This document shows positions 20,160-33,289 of a stretch of 64,000 bases of DNA, piece after piece (the first letter of the stretch is position 1; every line of letters starts with the position of its first letter). Under the pieces are notes generated by a model. It saw only the letters and a list, made by a program, of their open reading frames with translations. It searched no databases and was not told the DNA's origin. The stretch is from Megaustenia siamemsis. Its lineage: Eukaryota; Mollusca; Gastropoda; Stylommatophora; Ariophantidae. The position numbers and the translations under genes are program-made. The DNA is taken from assembly GCA_032433765.1 (NCBI GenBank), contig JAVIAB010000101.1:65609640-65673639 (forward strand), given 5' to 3'.

Positions 20160-20400
20160 CAATGCGGAAGCCAACTGAGGGTATTACACAACATGCCCAT
20201 TGTTGGACTCTCAAGGAAAAATACAAAGAGGAAGACCGAAATATTCTTTGCGAAGACAGATGGAAGCAGAGATAAAGATGATGGAGAAGGCATAGAGTGA
20301 TCTTAAAATAATGGTAAGAAACAGAACGGCTTTGAAAGTGTTTGTTGAAGACCTATGTCAGACAGCAGAAAGGCTGAAAAAGTATACATTATTATTAGTA
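20160..20400 (+). mobile_element. LINE 3'-end fragment
   Basis: Open on the + strand for about 60 codons: GKIQRGRPKYSLRRQMEAEI, then NRTALKVFVEDLCQTAERLK. This is a typical basic LINE C-terminus. A 20-bp stretch is shared with the junction of repeat X copy 1. Confidence 0.6.
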
Positions 20401-21584
20401 TTATTTGTGGAGAACACGTGTTTACATTTATATCAGGAACTTTAACATCATGTATGTTTCAATATATATGATATTTGTGACTTGATAGAGGTAAACGACG
20501 TATTCTGTTTTAAAATGGACCATTACAAAACGTACTTGGATTGCCAGGCATCATATGAGGAGGGGCCTCGGTAGCCTGGTTGGGAAATCTAGCTACCGAC
20601 TTTCGGATAATCTGTTTTTGATTTCTGCTGGAAGCAGATTGTGAATTGTAATCGTTGTTAGGGAAATACCAGAGCTGTCGACCCAGCCGCTGGCAGAAAT
20701 TGGTATCAGGGTTCATTCTCTGGGAAAGTGAGGAATGACACCTCGCTTGTAAGTTACAATACTTGAGCCGACAATAGACAGGAGTCTCGAAATACTTCTG
20801 GATAGGCAGGCGAGCACATGTGGGTAAAAATTCAGTTTTAACCCTTTACCTTTATAAGACGAAAATATGCATTTTACAAAGAAGATTTACTTCGAATATA
20901 ATCGACTGTTAATAGGTTGAAATGGATAATATAAAAATAAAGAAGTTATGGGGGGGGGGATATACGTTCATTTATAAAAAAGTAGATAATAAGTCAAATT
21001 CAATTATTCGTTAACTCACAAACATTGCTCACAATGTTTTTCCCCTCTCCCACACACACCATTCACTTATTCACTGACACAATTATACTCTAACGCACTT
21101 ACAACCACATACTTTAACATACTTGCGCATTGTTACACTCACTTTCTCGCTAACTCATTCCCTCATTTCCAGATTCTCGCAAGACCACCGTGTTTATATT
21201 CACAATTTATTCTTGTTTCTTTTTGCATCTTCGTTTACTATTATCTTCTTTTAGAATTCAGATTTCACAGAATTAATTATTGTTCAATATATATATATAT
21301 ATATATATATAATGTATATATATATACATTTTTTTTCTTTTTTTGTTAAAATCTTGATCAGAAAAAAATAAAATAAAATGCATTGTTTTTATAAATTTGG
21401 TTGTAATGCCTTCCTAATATCCTGATGTTGCATTCGACGGATCTTACATCAAGCAGCATTCCTTTATTTTTTTTATCTAATACACCTTTCGACTTTGCAT
21501 TTATTTATTGTTTCCTGTAATTGACAAACTTCCTTCCAAAATAGTTTTACTTATTACGAGATAATTCATGCTTTGTTAAATTGT

Positions 21585-22215
21585 TATTGAGTTATTGAGT
21601 TATTTGCGGGTCATCATCATTGCACTACGAACATGTCCATAGGTGCTCAGATCCCCTCCTCAGCAATTCCCTCAGTGTCCAGCGACTGACGACTCCAGTT
21701 CTATGTTGGTTGATAAGTCTTCTTACACGGCCACCAAGTTTCTCATTTCTGGCTGTGCCCATCTTAACTCCCATTTCCATCATCCGAAGAAGCGACGTTG
21801 ATCTGTGTTTGTCGAAGTCCTGTGCTCTTCCCACATCTCGGAGTGCATTGACGACGTCCGCCCGATCCATCGGTTGCCCGTCCTCAACGACAGCGCAGCT
21901 AGCCAACCTGTCCGCTCTCTCATTTCCCCGTACTCCCGCATGTCCAGGGACATAGACAAAGGTGACCTTACGTATTTTGGATTTCTGCAACGACTCTACC
22001 CATTGCATGCGTACAAAGCCCGCCTCCACCTTTTTATCATGCTCATCGAATCACTCAGTATACATGCGTGGATGTAGTCCTGTGACTCTAACCATTTGAA
22101 CGCCTTGGTCACTGCCATCACCTCCATTGTCATGCTACTCGTGGTCATGGCGTATGCACCACTGTCTTCCTTGGCTTTTCTGCCTGCCGAACGTGCTGTA
22201 AATGCCCATGCACTT
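21585..22215 (-). mobile_element. LINE-D copy, RNase H region
   Basis: On the - strand, the RNase H core has GAYAMTTSSMTMEVMAVTKAF (Glu) and ACILSDSMSM (Asp), then a one-base shift near 22030, then VTFVYVPGHAGVRGNERADRLAS (final Asp) and ECNDDD, with (AATAACTC)n tail at 21585-21610. It is the least damaged 3' end of LINE-D in the window, open for 134 codons (21625-22029). An RNase H domain downstream of RT occurs in I, R1, LOA and a few other LINE groups. Confidence 0.8.
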
Positions 22216-22604
22216 TCGCTTTGTTAAATACGTATTTTAAAGTATACCATTTTTTTGTTCTTGGTTCAACATTCCGAGTTCAAACACGCCACACAAAGGG
22301 CTCCGTTTATATGAGAAACACGTTGCATTAAAATGAAATATTAGTGTCTCAATACATTGAACACGATTATAGGCACACTTGCTTATTACTTAACTCTTTC
22401 CGTACGGAAGCTTTTTATCGACGCAACGGAAGAGATTTCAGAGACAACATTTTTCATGGTTTTAAGAATCGATCTATATATTTATTCTTTTAATTCTATT
22501 AAATATTAATTTCTATTAATCTTTATATGTATTTATCTAATATATAACATATTATATATGCATTTTTAGATAATTGAACAAGCTATTAGATTTTATCCCA
22601 GTTA

Positions 22605-22935
22605 ATGCCATGAACAATATACTAACATCAAAACAAATAACACCAGGACTAAAACTAAACATTCACAATGTTGTATCTTCTCAATATTCCTGCATAGTGC
22701 AGAAACAGGGACATTAGACAAGAAAACAGAACATTCCTATTAGATACCATATACACACCTATTAGATAAGGAATAAAAAAGAACGACTAAACACAATTCA
22801 GACAAGACAAATTACATTTTTGGGGCAAGTTAAGAGACACAACAGCATAATACAAGTAATAATCGAAGGGAAAATACAAGATAACAGATGCAGAAGCAGA
22901 CCAAGACTAACATGGACACTTAATGAAGACAACTA
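22605..22935 (+). mobile_element. LINE-B 3' fragment
   Basis: Closely matches 35380-35900: the 'aatatactaacatcaaaacaaataacacc' region at 22616, a truncated middle, then the GQVKRHNSIIQVIIEGKIQ-like segment and a final TWTLNED. It has an internal deletion relative to the longer copy and lacks the usual tail. Confidence 0.7.
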
Positions 22936-23109
22936 AAAATCAGTAACATTTAGATGTTATAATGTAATGTTGTCTGACTACTGTTTGTTTTATTTTTATA
23001 ATTAAAGCCATGGCTGTGCCAGTTGTCTGAATATGTTTTGGATGTATGGGACAATTCTCTATAGTACAAATCTATCTATTAACAACATCAAACACGGAGA
23101 CTTATGATT

Positions 23110-23116
<7 letters not shown>

Positions 23117-23140
<24 letters not shown>

Positions 23141-23142
23141 GT
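23117..23142. repeat. Poly-T tract
   Basis: About 25 consecutive T. It could be the tail of a reverse-strand retroposon, but no body is recognised next to it. Confidence 0.8.
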
Positions 23143-24884
23143 AATTGCCTTCTAACTTCAGGGAGAATTACCATGAGATATCATCAGACACACCCATAGC
23201 ATGCGGAACTCATCTTAAAATTTAGGGAAAAAAACTGTTTTCCAGAAACCATACCATAAAGATCAATTTACTCATACTACGTTCATATTTACAAGTCTTC
23301 CATAAATATTACATCCATTGTTACCATAAGTTCTTAGTATATTTCATTCATTATACACTTACATTTTCCAAGCTTGTTCTCACTACTCCACCAGAATTCT
23401 AGAAGTACAGAACGTTAAAAAATACTGTTGCAATAACTAAAGCATGTTTTGTTTGCAAATATTAAATTCATGTTTTATATTTAGATGATTAGTGCTTCGT
23501 TGAGATAATAACAAAAGTATAAGACTTCGAGAGCCTTTTGAGAGTCACTCGTTAACCTGTGTGACTGATCCAATGGTTTCTCATCAGTTCTTGTATAGGA
23601 GAAGATATGCAAGAATGGAGGTGCGCTTGATAAAATTCCTTCTTCGTTCATGTTTCACCTGCAGTTATGTTTATGAGTTGATTCAATATTTGATAGTTCA
23701 TGCGATGAGGCATTTTGTGAATCTTCAAGACAAATAGTCGATAGATCATACAACTGATTTCATTATTATGATTATTATTGTAACCATAAATTGTACGAGT
23801 TTCCTTGTTACACTCACGTATAATGTGTAATGAGCAAATGAAAACACTGGCGGTTTAATAAAATCCGTAAAATAGTATGACCCACAAAGATGAAATGAAA
23901 TGCGCCATTCTCTTTTTCTCTATCTCTTGAGATCGCCCAATAAGTGATTGAATAGTTGATCTTCTTGATGATTCTGGTTCACTGATCCTGACACAGATTG
24001 TCCACCTTCGTCAACTTTGAAAGGTCGTTAAGTGGGCGCTCATGAGCTTTGTTGTACTAATCTGTATACAGCTGTTATATAAGCACCCTTGGACCAACAT
24101 ATACATCTTCGGCATGAAGTTTTTGAGCACTTGTTGTCTTTCCTCTCGATCTCTACTCCCTTGGACAGACTAGATTGGCTAGTTTGTTGGTAGAAGCACC
24201 ACACGGAGATAGAGTAGGGTTTGAATGGTTCTGGTTCATCGATTCTTGTACAGACCATCATCTATAAGACACTGATAGCTTTCCACCCGTTGCTACACGG
24301 ACACCTTGCCTCCAATGCATCATGTTCCTTCAACATTGTATATATCTTCATAAGTATTGATGATACTCGACACTTACAGCGTAAGTTAAATTATCGTAGG
24401 TGATACACATAAGCTTCATGACTCAGATATGAACGTTTATGTACATTGTTATCATTGTTTAGCTCTGTAGACCGTTGCTATTGGCATGTTTTTAGTTGCA
24501 AAATTAACCATTAATGAGGCAAAGCTAATACCAATATAATGATTACACATTAACATTCACATCACAGCTAGGTTCTGTATGGCATTACTTACTTTTGGCA
24601 GTCCTTTAAGCGCGGGTTCAACCTAAAAGCGCATGTATATTTAGGCTTTATAATGCAGGTCTCAATGCACACATGTATCAGAATATTGCAACCACCACAC
24701 CACATTACCCATAACAGTTCGTTCCAGATCTAGCAGGTTATAAACATTAATTTTTTATCTATTCCCATGATTCTTCGCAAAGCCCTTCTTGTTTTAAAAA
24801 AAATACCCCTGGTAGGCACACCTTTTTATAGCATATGGCAGTTTCTTTTCAGGATTTTCACAATTAACGAGAAAATATACCACA
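23143..24884. other. Unassigned DNA
   Basis: No recognisable element. Two stretches share a short phrase about a donor-like 'gattctggttcactgatcctg' (23965) and 'ggttctggttcatcgattcttg' (24225), suggesting a weak internal duplication of unknown origin. Confidence 0.4.
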
Positions 24885-25335
24885 AATTGGTTATTGGTTA
24901 TGGAAGGCCTCGGTATCACTGCAAACGAATTAAAATCCATAATTGCTCAACCGCCCGTGCCATCGGAATCGTCCGAATTACTAACGCATCTCCCAAACAA
25001 AGAAAGGTAGCTGTAGTCTCCATCGTAGCAGTCTCAGCACACGCCAAAAGACATAAGGCGAAACCGCGCAGAAAGGGAACACAGACAACTGTTCCCTGTC
25101 ATACGATATCATCATTCATCGTAAACAATTGGAATATCAAATCATGATCAAAACGGATGAGACACACAGCTCACGATGTGCACAGAGTACATAACTCAGT
25201 AGCTCTTGCAACAAGCCGGACTTGGAATATGAGGAAACTGCAACAAGGAACACTTTTCAGACCTAGCCTTCAATGGTTCCTGCCGCCTATCCACCATATA
25301 CCATGGAAGTTCACGTCCTCCCGAAAATGATGATC
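24885..25335 (+). repeat. Unclassified repeat X, copy 2 (best preserved)
   Basis: Open frame 24767-25147 (126 codons; the repeat part starts at about 24890) includes VIGYGRPRYHCKRIKIHNCS, then ASPKQRKVAVVSIVAVSAHA, then KRHKAKPRRKGTQTTVPCH. After the stop at 25145 the same frame goes on with KRMRHTAHDVHRVHNSVAL and LQQGTLFRPSLQWFLPP to about 25330. The protein is Lys/Arg/His-rich. I do not recognise it. No inverted termini or poly-A are visible. Confidence 0.7.
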
Positions 25336-25938
25336 GTCATATTGAGAACAAAAAATGTATAGCGCTTGATGATGCCAGGACATCGTTCCTGACTCCAACC
25401 GAACACATAAACACACAGTTAGTCGTCGAATTCTACCAGTCACACGTCAAACAACAGACCGTACAGTTAGCGTACAATGAACGCGGCCATTGAACAGCAC
25501 TCAATGTGACGTAAACCGCATGTCAACACTAGATGGTGAAGGTGGCTTTTACAATACTTGATTTGTCAAAAAGGAACACGCCTGTGTGTACTCGGAAGCG
25601 CAGATTGTCCACTTCGTCTACGCAGATTTGCTAAGTAGAACATCATTTTGATTTCAACACAGAAAATTACATCAGAAAGCCGAAATTAATCAGATCCACA
25701 GATGCATTTCCTGCAGCGTTCGAGAGAACGTGAATCGTTCCACCATTTTGAAACGGAAGTCCATACCACAAATATGATGCATTAAAGAGAAATGTGTAGA
25801 ATATTATTAGTGTCTAATAGATACATTAAAAAGAAATGACAGTAACAATAAATCTTATTGCAGACGTCACAATAATATAATCACAATTATCTCTACTCAA
25901 AGTTAACTAGATTTGTATATGGGTTGTTACAACCACGC

Positions 25939-27594
25939 TATAAAATATCTACATTGAAATATTGCATGGCTTATAACAGACTCAGACCCGCCTACATTGA
26001 AACATTGCATGGCTTATAACATACTCAGACTCACCTACATTGAAACATTGCATGACTTATAACAGACTCAGACTCGGATACAGTGAAACATTGCATGGCT
26101 TATACCATACTCAGACTCACCTACATTGAAACATTGCATGACTTATAACAGACTCAGACTCGGATACAGTGAAACATTGCATGACTTATAACAGACTCAG
26201 ACTCGTCTACATTGAAACATTGCATGGCTTATAACAGACTCAGACTCGGATACAGTGAAACATTGCATGACTTATAACAGACTCAGACTCGCTTACATTG
26301 AAACATTGCATGGCTTATAACAGACTCAGACTCGGATACAGTGAAACATTGCATGACTTATAACAGACTCAGACTCGCCTACATTAAAACATTGCATGGC
26401 TTATAACAGACTCAGACTCGGATACAGTGAAACATTGCATGACTTATAACAGACTCAGACTCGCCTACATTAAAACATTGCATGGCTTATAACATACTCA
26501 GACTCGGATACAGTGAAACATTGCATGACTTATAACAGACTCAGACTCGCCTACATTAAAACATTGCATGGCTTATAACATACTCAGACTCACCTACATT
26601 GAAACATTGCATGGCTTATAACAGACTCAGACTATGATACAGTTAAACATTGCATGACTTATAACAGACTCAGACTCGGATACAGTGAAACATTGCATGA
26701 CTTATAACAGACTCAGACTCGCCTACATTAAAACATTGCATGGCTTATAACAGACTCAGACTCGGATACAGTAAAACATTGCATGACTTATAACAGACTC
26801 AGACTCGCCTACATTAAAACATTGCATGGCTTATAACATACTCAGACTCACCTACATTGAAACATTGCATGACTTATAACAGACTCAGACTATGATACAG
26901 TTAAACATTGCATGACTTATAACAGACTCAGAATCGTGTACATTGAAACATTGCATGGCTTATAACAGACTCAGACTCACCTACATTAAAACATTGCATG
27001 ACTTATAACAGACTCAGACTCACCTACATTGAAACATTGCATGACTTATAACAGACTCAGACTCGGATACAGTGAAACATTGCATGACTTATAACAGACT
27101 CAGACTCGCCTACATTAAAACATTGCATGACTTATAACATACTCAGACTCACCTACATTGAAACATTGCATGACTTATAACAGACTCAGACTATGATACA
27201 GTTAAACATTGCATGACTTATAACAGACTCAGAATCGTGTACATTGAAACATTGCATGGCTTATAACAGACTCAGACTCGGATACATTGAAACATTGCAT
27301 GACTTATAACAGACTCAGACTCGCCTACATTGAAACATTGCATGACGTATAACAGACTCAGACTCACCTACATTGAAACATTGCATGACGTATAACAGAC
27401 TCAGACTCGGATACAGTGAAACATTGCATAACTTATAACAGACTCAGACTCGCCTACATTGAAACATTGCATGGCTTATAACAGACTCAGACTCGCTTAC
27501 ATTGAAACATTGCATGGCTTATAACAGACTCAGACTCGCCTACATTGAAACATTGCATGGCTTATAACAGACTCAGACTCGGATACATTGAAAT
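25939..27594. repeat. 43-bp minisatellite, phase A
   Basis: About 38 copies of a 43-bp unit (ACATTGCATGGCTTATAACA followed by GACTCAGACTC and a variable CCTACATTGAA or GGATACAGTGAA). CCTACATT and GGATACAGT units often alternate, making an 86-bp higher-order repeat. Reading frames are broken by stops. Confidence 0.92.
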
Positions 27595-28455
27595 AATTAC
27601 ATCATATATATATATATATATACTAGACTCAAACTCGCATACATTGCAATATTACATGATATATACTAGGCTCAGACTCGTCTAAATTGCAATATTGCAT
27701 GGTATATAATAAACTCAAACTCGCATGCTTTGCAATAATACATGATATATTCTTGACTCAGACTCCCATTCATTGCAATATTACATGATATATACTAGAC
27801 TCAGACTCGCATACATTGAAATAATTACATGATATATGCTAGACACAGACTTGCATACATTGAAATAATTTCATGGTATATAATAGACTCAGACTCGCAT
27901 ACATTGGCATAATTACATGGTATATAATAGACTCAGACTCGCATACATTGACATAATTACATGGTATATAATAGACTCAAACTCACATACTTTGAAATAA
28001 TTACATGGTATATAATAAACTCAGACTTGCATACATTGACATAATTACATGATATATAATAGACTCAAACTCACATACTTTGAAATAATTACATGGTATA
28101 TAATAAACTCAGACTCGCCTACATTGAAATAATTACATGATATATAATAGACTCAGACTCGCCTACATTGCAATATTACATGGTATATAATAGACTCAAA
28201 CTCACATACATTTAAATAATTACATGATATATAATAGACTCACACTCGCATACATTGACATAATTACATGATATATAATAGACACATACTCACATGCATT
28301 GACATAATTACATGATATATAATAGACTCAGACTCGCATACATTGACATAATTACATTGTATATAATAGACACATACTCACTTGCATTGACATAATTACA
28401 TGATATATAATAGACTCAGACTCGTCTACATCGAAAGAGTACAAGACATATAATA
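27595..28455. repeat. 44-bp minisatellite, phase B
   Basis: About 19 copies of a diverged 44-bp unit (CATACATTGACATAATTACA, then TGGTATATAATAGACTCAGA). It joins phase A directly at an AT tract (27603-27622). The units share the GACTCAGACTCGC(A/C)TACATTG core but differ by one base in length. Confidence 0.9.
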
Positions 28456-29540
28456 GACTTGAACAAACGAAAGCCTGGAAATGTATAGCTAAAATGACAC
28501 TTTAGATTTGGAAAAAGTAGCTGTGATCAAAAATAAAAATGAGAATAATAAATAACTTCATCTATTCTGCAGACAAACAAAACAACACAGAAAGTACTGA
28601 AAGAACTAGAACTGGGAAAGTGTTTATGTATGCCACTACTAAAATTGTCAATGCCCTAACATGAGAATCAAGAAGTGCCAGATTAAGGTTCGTTAACCTG
28701 AAGGTGATCATTAAGTGGTGCTAGGTGTGCTTTGATCTAATGAAATCTGGCCGGATCTCTGTCAGACATTGAGAAACATCAAAAGTGGAACGTTTACTGT
28801 GGCAGACAGGAACATTCCGATTGTCTACAGGAGGCAGTAAAGAATGTAGGCTAATTGAATGTTTTACTGAACGACACACAGGGTGGTACTGCAAGTTCAA
28901 GGTTTTGCGCTTTCACGGAACGGGGTGACCACAGTGTGTTGTGACATCTTTACAGTAAAAAGAAACTCTTTATATAGAGCTTCGCAGAAGGAAGCAATCT
29001 CAATTCAAGAAAGCTCTTGCAAAGTACAATGCTGGCAAGGCTAGACAAGCGATTATAGTGGAATTTTCGTCCAACGAGTTAGTCAGATCTCTCATAACAT
29101 TATGTCACGGGCAGTGGATTCTCACTCTCTCCTGATAGCTGTCCACTACGTGTGTTCTAATTTCGTAAAACACACATTGTCTTCTCAAAAGGGTAAATAT
29201 TTATGGATCTGCATACAGGCGAACAGTCTGACAAAAAGCTAAATAATCAAACATGAGACCTATAAGTGCAACTAATGTTAAATACCAGGTTGCGTTGAAC
29301 CATTAAACAATTAGTGGATTCTCGTGACTATCACTTACACTTTTTACATAATGCTCCAGCTGAGAGAGGTAATGACAATGATAACATTATATATTCAACA
29401 CGCGCAAAAACAGTAGGGATGTTAAACATTAGAGGAACAGATAACAAGAAACAAATGATATAACTATTTTATTATTTGAAATTATCAGTACGAGATAGAA
29501 CATTCGTTCAAAGTACACCACTTGTATCTACCTCACTAAC
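28456..29540. other. Unassigned DNA
   Basis: No element or gene recognised. It separates the minisatellite from the mariner-like element. Confidence 0.4.
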
Positions 29541-29542
29541 TA

Positions 29543-30953
29543 CAGGGTGTTTTTAAAGTTGCAGTGCAGTGAATATTTCTAATATTCAGTAAATGACGTA
29601 ATCATCATCTACGTACCACAATTCTGTAAACCACATTTATGAACAAACCGCTGCTTCCTTTAAGGTTTTATTTACGTAAAGGACGGGCACTACGCTACTT
29701 TCACTGTCTCATTGCTTGAAGGAAATGGTGTTGACGATTGAAAACAGGGTATTTCTGGTTGAGCATGTCTTTCGTAATGGCGGTAAATATACGGATGAGG
29801 TCATTAGACAATTCGTGAGGAAATTTCCAGACTCACAAGTCCCTCACCGAAATTCTGTTACAAAATTGATCAAAAAGTTTCGTGAAAGCGGTAGTGTGGT
29901 AGATGCATACCGATCTGGAAGACCTTCAATTTCACAAGACCAAATTATGGAACTCCAAGACAGAATTACAATGAGTCCAAATGCATCTTTAAACCACTTG
30001 TCTCAACAGGTGCAAATATCTAAGAGTTCTGTTCACTAGGTTTTAAGAAGTGAACTACACTATCGTCCATACAATTAACTGAAGTGTCTCAACTCCAAGA
30101 AAGAGATTATGAATCCCGTTTAAACTACTGCATGTGGTTTCAGAATTTTATTTATGAACATGGCGCTGCCATCATTGACGTCACTTTTTTTCACTGATGA
30201 AGCCTGGTTTCATTTATCCGGTTATGTGAACAGTCAGAACAATCGGCTGTGGAGCAGTGAAAACCCCCATGAATTTCATCAAGTGCCGCTTTACGATCAA
30301 AAAGTCTGAGTGTGGTGCGCTATAAGTCGTATGCGGATAATAGGACCTATATTTTTTAATGAAACAATAAATGCAGAACGTTACCGTACTTTAATTCTGG
30401 AACCGTTCATAACACACCTTACAGAACGGGAAATTATGGAATCCTGGTTTCAGCAGGATGGGGCAACAGCACACACAGCCACAACAACACTCAATTATTT
30501 AGAAAGCATATTTGCAAATCGCATTATTTCATGTGGAATCTGGCCTGCTCGTTCACCAGATCTAACACCACCAGATTATTATCTGTGGGGGGCATTGAAG
30601 GGGAAAGTTTATGAAAATAATCCGCAGACAATTAATGACCTAAAGACTGAAATAGTAGACAAGATTAAACAAATATCACCAGACATTATTCTGAAGGTTT
30701 TCGCAAATATGGAAAGACGAATCACGACATGTCTTGAGGCCCGTGGTGGACATTTTCAACATATACTTTAGGCACAACTTTATTGTGTTAATACCAACAT
30801 TACCCATTATAAGCTCGCCGATAGCAGTCAAGTATATTTGAATAATACAATTTATTTTACAATTTGTGTGACGCATTAGTTAACCGCATTTCTGGTGACG
30901 TTTTTTCTTCCGAGAGTAGAAATTCACTGCACTGCGACTTTAAAAACATCCTG
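29543..30953 (+). mobile_element. Mariner-like element, complete ends, 1,411 bp
   Basis: Terminal inverted repeats of 32 bp (29543-29574 and 30922-30953, starting CAGGGTG / CAGGATG) differ at two positions. A TA dinucleotide flanks each side (29541-29542 and 30954-30955), the target duplication of Tc1/mariner elements. The length is that of an autonomous member. The transposase is broken, so it is now non-autonomous. Confidence 0.92.
29725..30771 (+). pseudogene. Mariner/IS630-like transposase, broken
   Basis: Would cut and paste the element. The N-terminus has a helix-turn-helix region (29725-30036: RVFLVEHVFRNGGKYTDEVI, then RNSVTKLIKKFRESGSV, then GRPSISQ). The catalytic domain keeps Asp in FFTDEAWFHLSG (codon 30196), Asp in WFQQDGATAHTA, and RSPDLTPPDYYLWG, a D-D-D type triad with about 38 residues between the second and third Asp by my count. 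Lesions: TAG at 30037, frame changes near 30080 and near 30185 (a T run), and TGA at 30307. The region 30310-30771 remains open for 153 codons. The ATG at 29725 is preferred over the upstream TTG. Confidence 0.85.
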
Positions 30954-31209
30954 TAGTACAGAAGATAATTACATGAATTGTCAACAAAATAAAGTTCCCC
31001 TCTACTTCATTTGTTGGCGTGTGGTGAATATGACGTTGGTGTCCATAGTCTTCCCATAAAGACGAAACATTTTAAGGTTATGTGGTCGGTATCACACCAG
31101 GCCACCTTTACGTTCAAGAAAGTGTAAAGATACAGTTGTGTACAGACACAAAGAGATGCAATAAGCGTGGTGTATCAAGACGCATAAATTTGTAAGAGTA
31201 AACACTTTT

Positions 31210-31915
31210 GTCTTTTGTTAGACATTATAGTGAAGCAAAGCAAAAAAAAAAAAAAATAGGCCCAGCCTAAATAGCAAAAAGACAGAAGTAATACTTGCAA
31301 CAAAGAAAAAGACATCACCACAATGTACAATAACGTCAAATGGAGCTATACCAAAACATGTAAATGCATGTAAATGTTTATCTCAGATAGTACATGTACA
31401 ACAGAGGTGAGATGAAAATGACTCAGGCAAAAACAGCTTTCCAAACAATGAGGAAGATACTGTGCAATTCAATTTTGACAATAGAAACAAGACAAGACAA
31501 GCTCTTAAATTGTATGTACAACCAATCTTAACTAGAGCCACACAAATCACTGGAGACTATAGAAATGTGGTTTCACAGAAAAACAATATTGAGAATAACA
31601 TTGCGAGCTAAGTAGAGTAATGAAAACGTTCTGAAAGAGGCCAAATCAAAAAGAGAGCTAATTTTCAATATAAGGAAGAAACGATCATCACATTTTGGCC
31701 ATGTAAAGAGATGGGAATATGAGAAACATATTGTGGCAACTGTAACAATCGAGAGGTGAAGCTTTAGAAGGAAGCAAAGGGAAAAGATAACAGACAGCTT
31801 ATGAGAATGGTCTAGCAGAAGATCAACAGCAAGAATGACATACAACTGTCCAAATCGAAAGTTGTGGAGATACATGATTATCCACTCCAGCTGGCATGGT
31901 TCTTGATGATGATGA
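31210..31915 (+). mobile_element. LINE-A fragment
   Basis: Follows the LINE-A order from 'acattatagtgaagcaaag' (RT thumb) through ETMEMWFHRKTILRI-like and NEKEVLKEAKSKRELI-like segments to the terminal 'gagatacatgattatcc' and a GATGATGA tail at 31905. A run of about 15 A at 31241 and many stops mark a dead copy. Confidence 0.7.
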
Positions 31916-32520
31916 AACACTTTTGAATACCTTGGTTCATTGCTAGCCTATTATGTGAAGCTTATACAAGAGGTCAGCAGAAAAAGTGAACAGCTATGCA
32001 TATAACACAAGAACTACACGAAATATAGTATTGACTGATATGACAACACAGTCGAGCCTACTGAAGGCCTGCATTTTTCTGTCATAAACGTATGGATATG
32101 AACCTATTGTCAGATCTGATGACATGATGACACCCATATGTGACAAGACTGCTAGATTTATTCTTAAAGTTGTGGTTTAGTTGTATTCATAATAATGTTG
32201 TTCTACAAGTATTACATGTAGGAAAGAAGATATAATGAGGAAAAAACACCCCATTCATTTTTGAGACTGATACTTAATTAGAGTGGATCGTCGCACGTAT
32301 GACACTGTGCTATAATATGGTCATTATGGGGCAGTTCGTTTTTATGCTCTTGATATTTTAGTCCAATAGCGCGTATGAGAACATATATTTCAAATTTCAC
32401 AAACTTGACCACTCTAGTGTAGAATAATCATAATGTAACCACAGACCGTGCAATATATTAGTTTTAACATCATTTAGGGTCATTTCTAATGTACCAAATA
32501 CATTTGGACAATCGTGGACA
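31916..32520. other. Unassigned DNA between two LINE-A copies
   Basis: Nothing recognised with confidence. Confidence 0.4.
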
Positions 32521-32524
32521 GTAG

Positions 32525-32910
32525 ACAAACAAATTAAAAGGCGATTAGAGGCCACAGAGATGGGATTTCTCAGAAGAATGTCGAGGGTTCCCTGGACAGC
32601 TAAAAAGACCAATGAAGAAGTTCTCAAAGAGGCCAACACAAAAAGGGAACTCCTAAAAAACATCAGAAAGAAACAATCAACATTTTTCGGGCACATCATG
32701 AGAAGAGGAAAGTTGGAATACTTGTTTACAACTGGTAAAATAAAAGTAAAGAGAGATCGCGGACGACAAAGTGATAAAATACTTGATAGCTTGGTGTCAT
32801 GGCATGGAAAACAGTCAACAACAGAACTGATACGATGCACTGTAGATAGAAGATTGTGGAATGACATGATCGCCTACGCCAACCGGTATGGCACTTGATG
32901 ATGATAATGT
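32525..32910 (+). mobile_element. LINE-A 3' end, open 112 codons
   Basis: The best-preserved LINE-A terminus (32560-32898): MGFLRRMSRVPWTAKKTNEE, then RKKQSTFFGHIMRRGKLEYL, then GRQSDKILDSLVSWHGKQST and RRLWNDMIAYANRYGT, then TGATGATGAT. The 'RRM...FGH...GxxxGxRxRGR' order is common at the C-terminus of RTE-like LINE proteins. Confidence 0.8.
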
Positions 32911-33289
32911 ACCATGGCAGCATTATGTTTCAATACATATTTCAGAATAAAGATAATGTATCACTACTAAAAAATAATCAGCAAGCAGTTGTGAAGCTAT
33001 TGAACTGAAATGTTTATGAGGAATATTCAGAATACCATTATACAGAAATAACAAAAAAATAAAACAAACTACGCATTTTGCATTAAATTTTAATATGTCA
33101 GAGAAAAGGTTACAAACGAGCACATTAATAACGGAAATTATATTTTATGAATAACTGCAATGAACTGTCCGGCTGCAAAACAAGCCAAACGATGCCAAAA
33201 AATAAGACAAAAAGGCATGCCTTTAAATAAACGATTCATGAACACAATGCTCAAATGTTGACCACAGAAACGCTGGTTTGTTGGAATAT

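Noticed and set aside
20570..20830. Possible tRNA-like or SINE head ('cctcggtagcctggttggg')
   Set aside because: The box A match fails at a required A and no box B follows at the right distance. Left unassigned.
25939..28455. Regular 43/44-bp repeats resembling a CRISPR array
   Set aside because: No unique spacers: units are contiguous and near-identical. No cas genes, and the context is eukaryotic.
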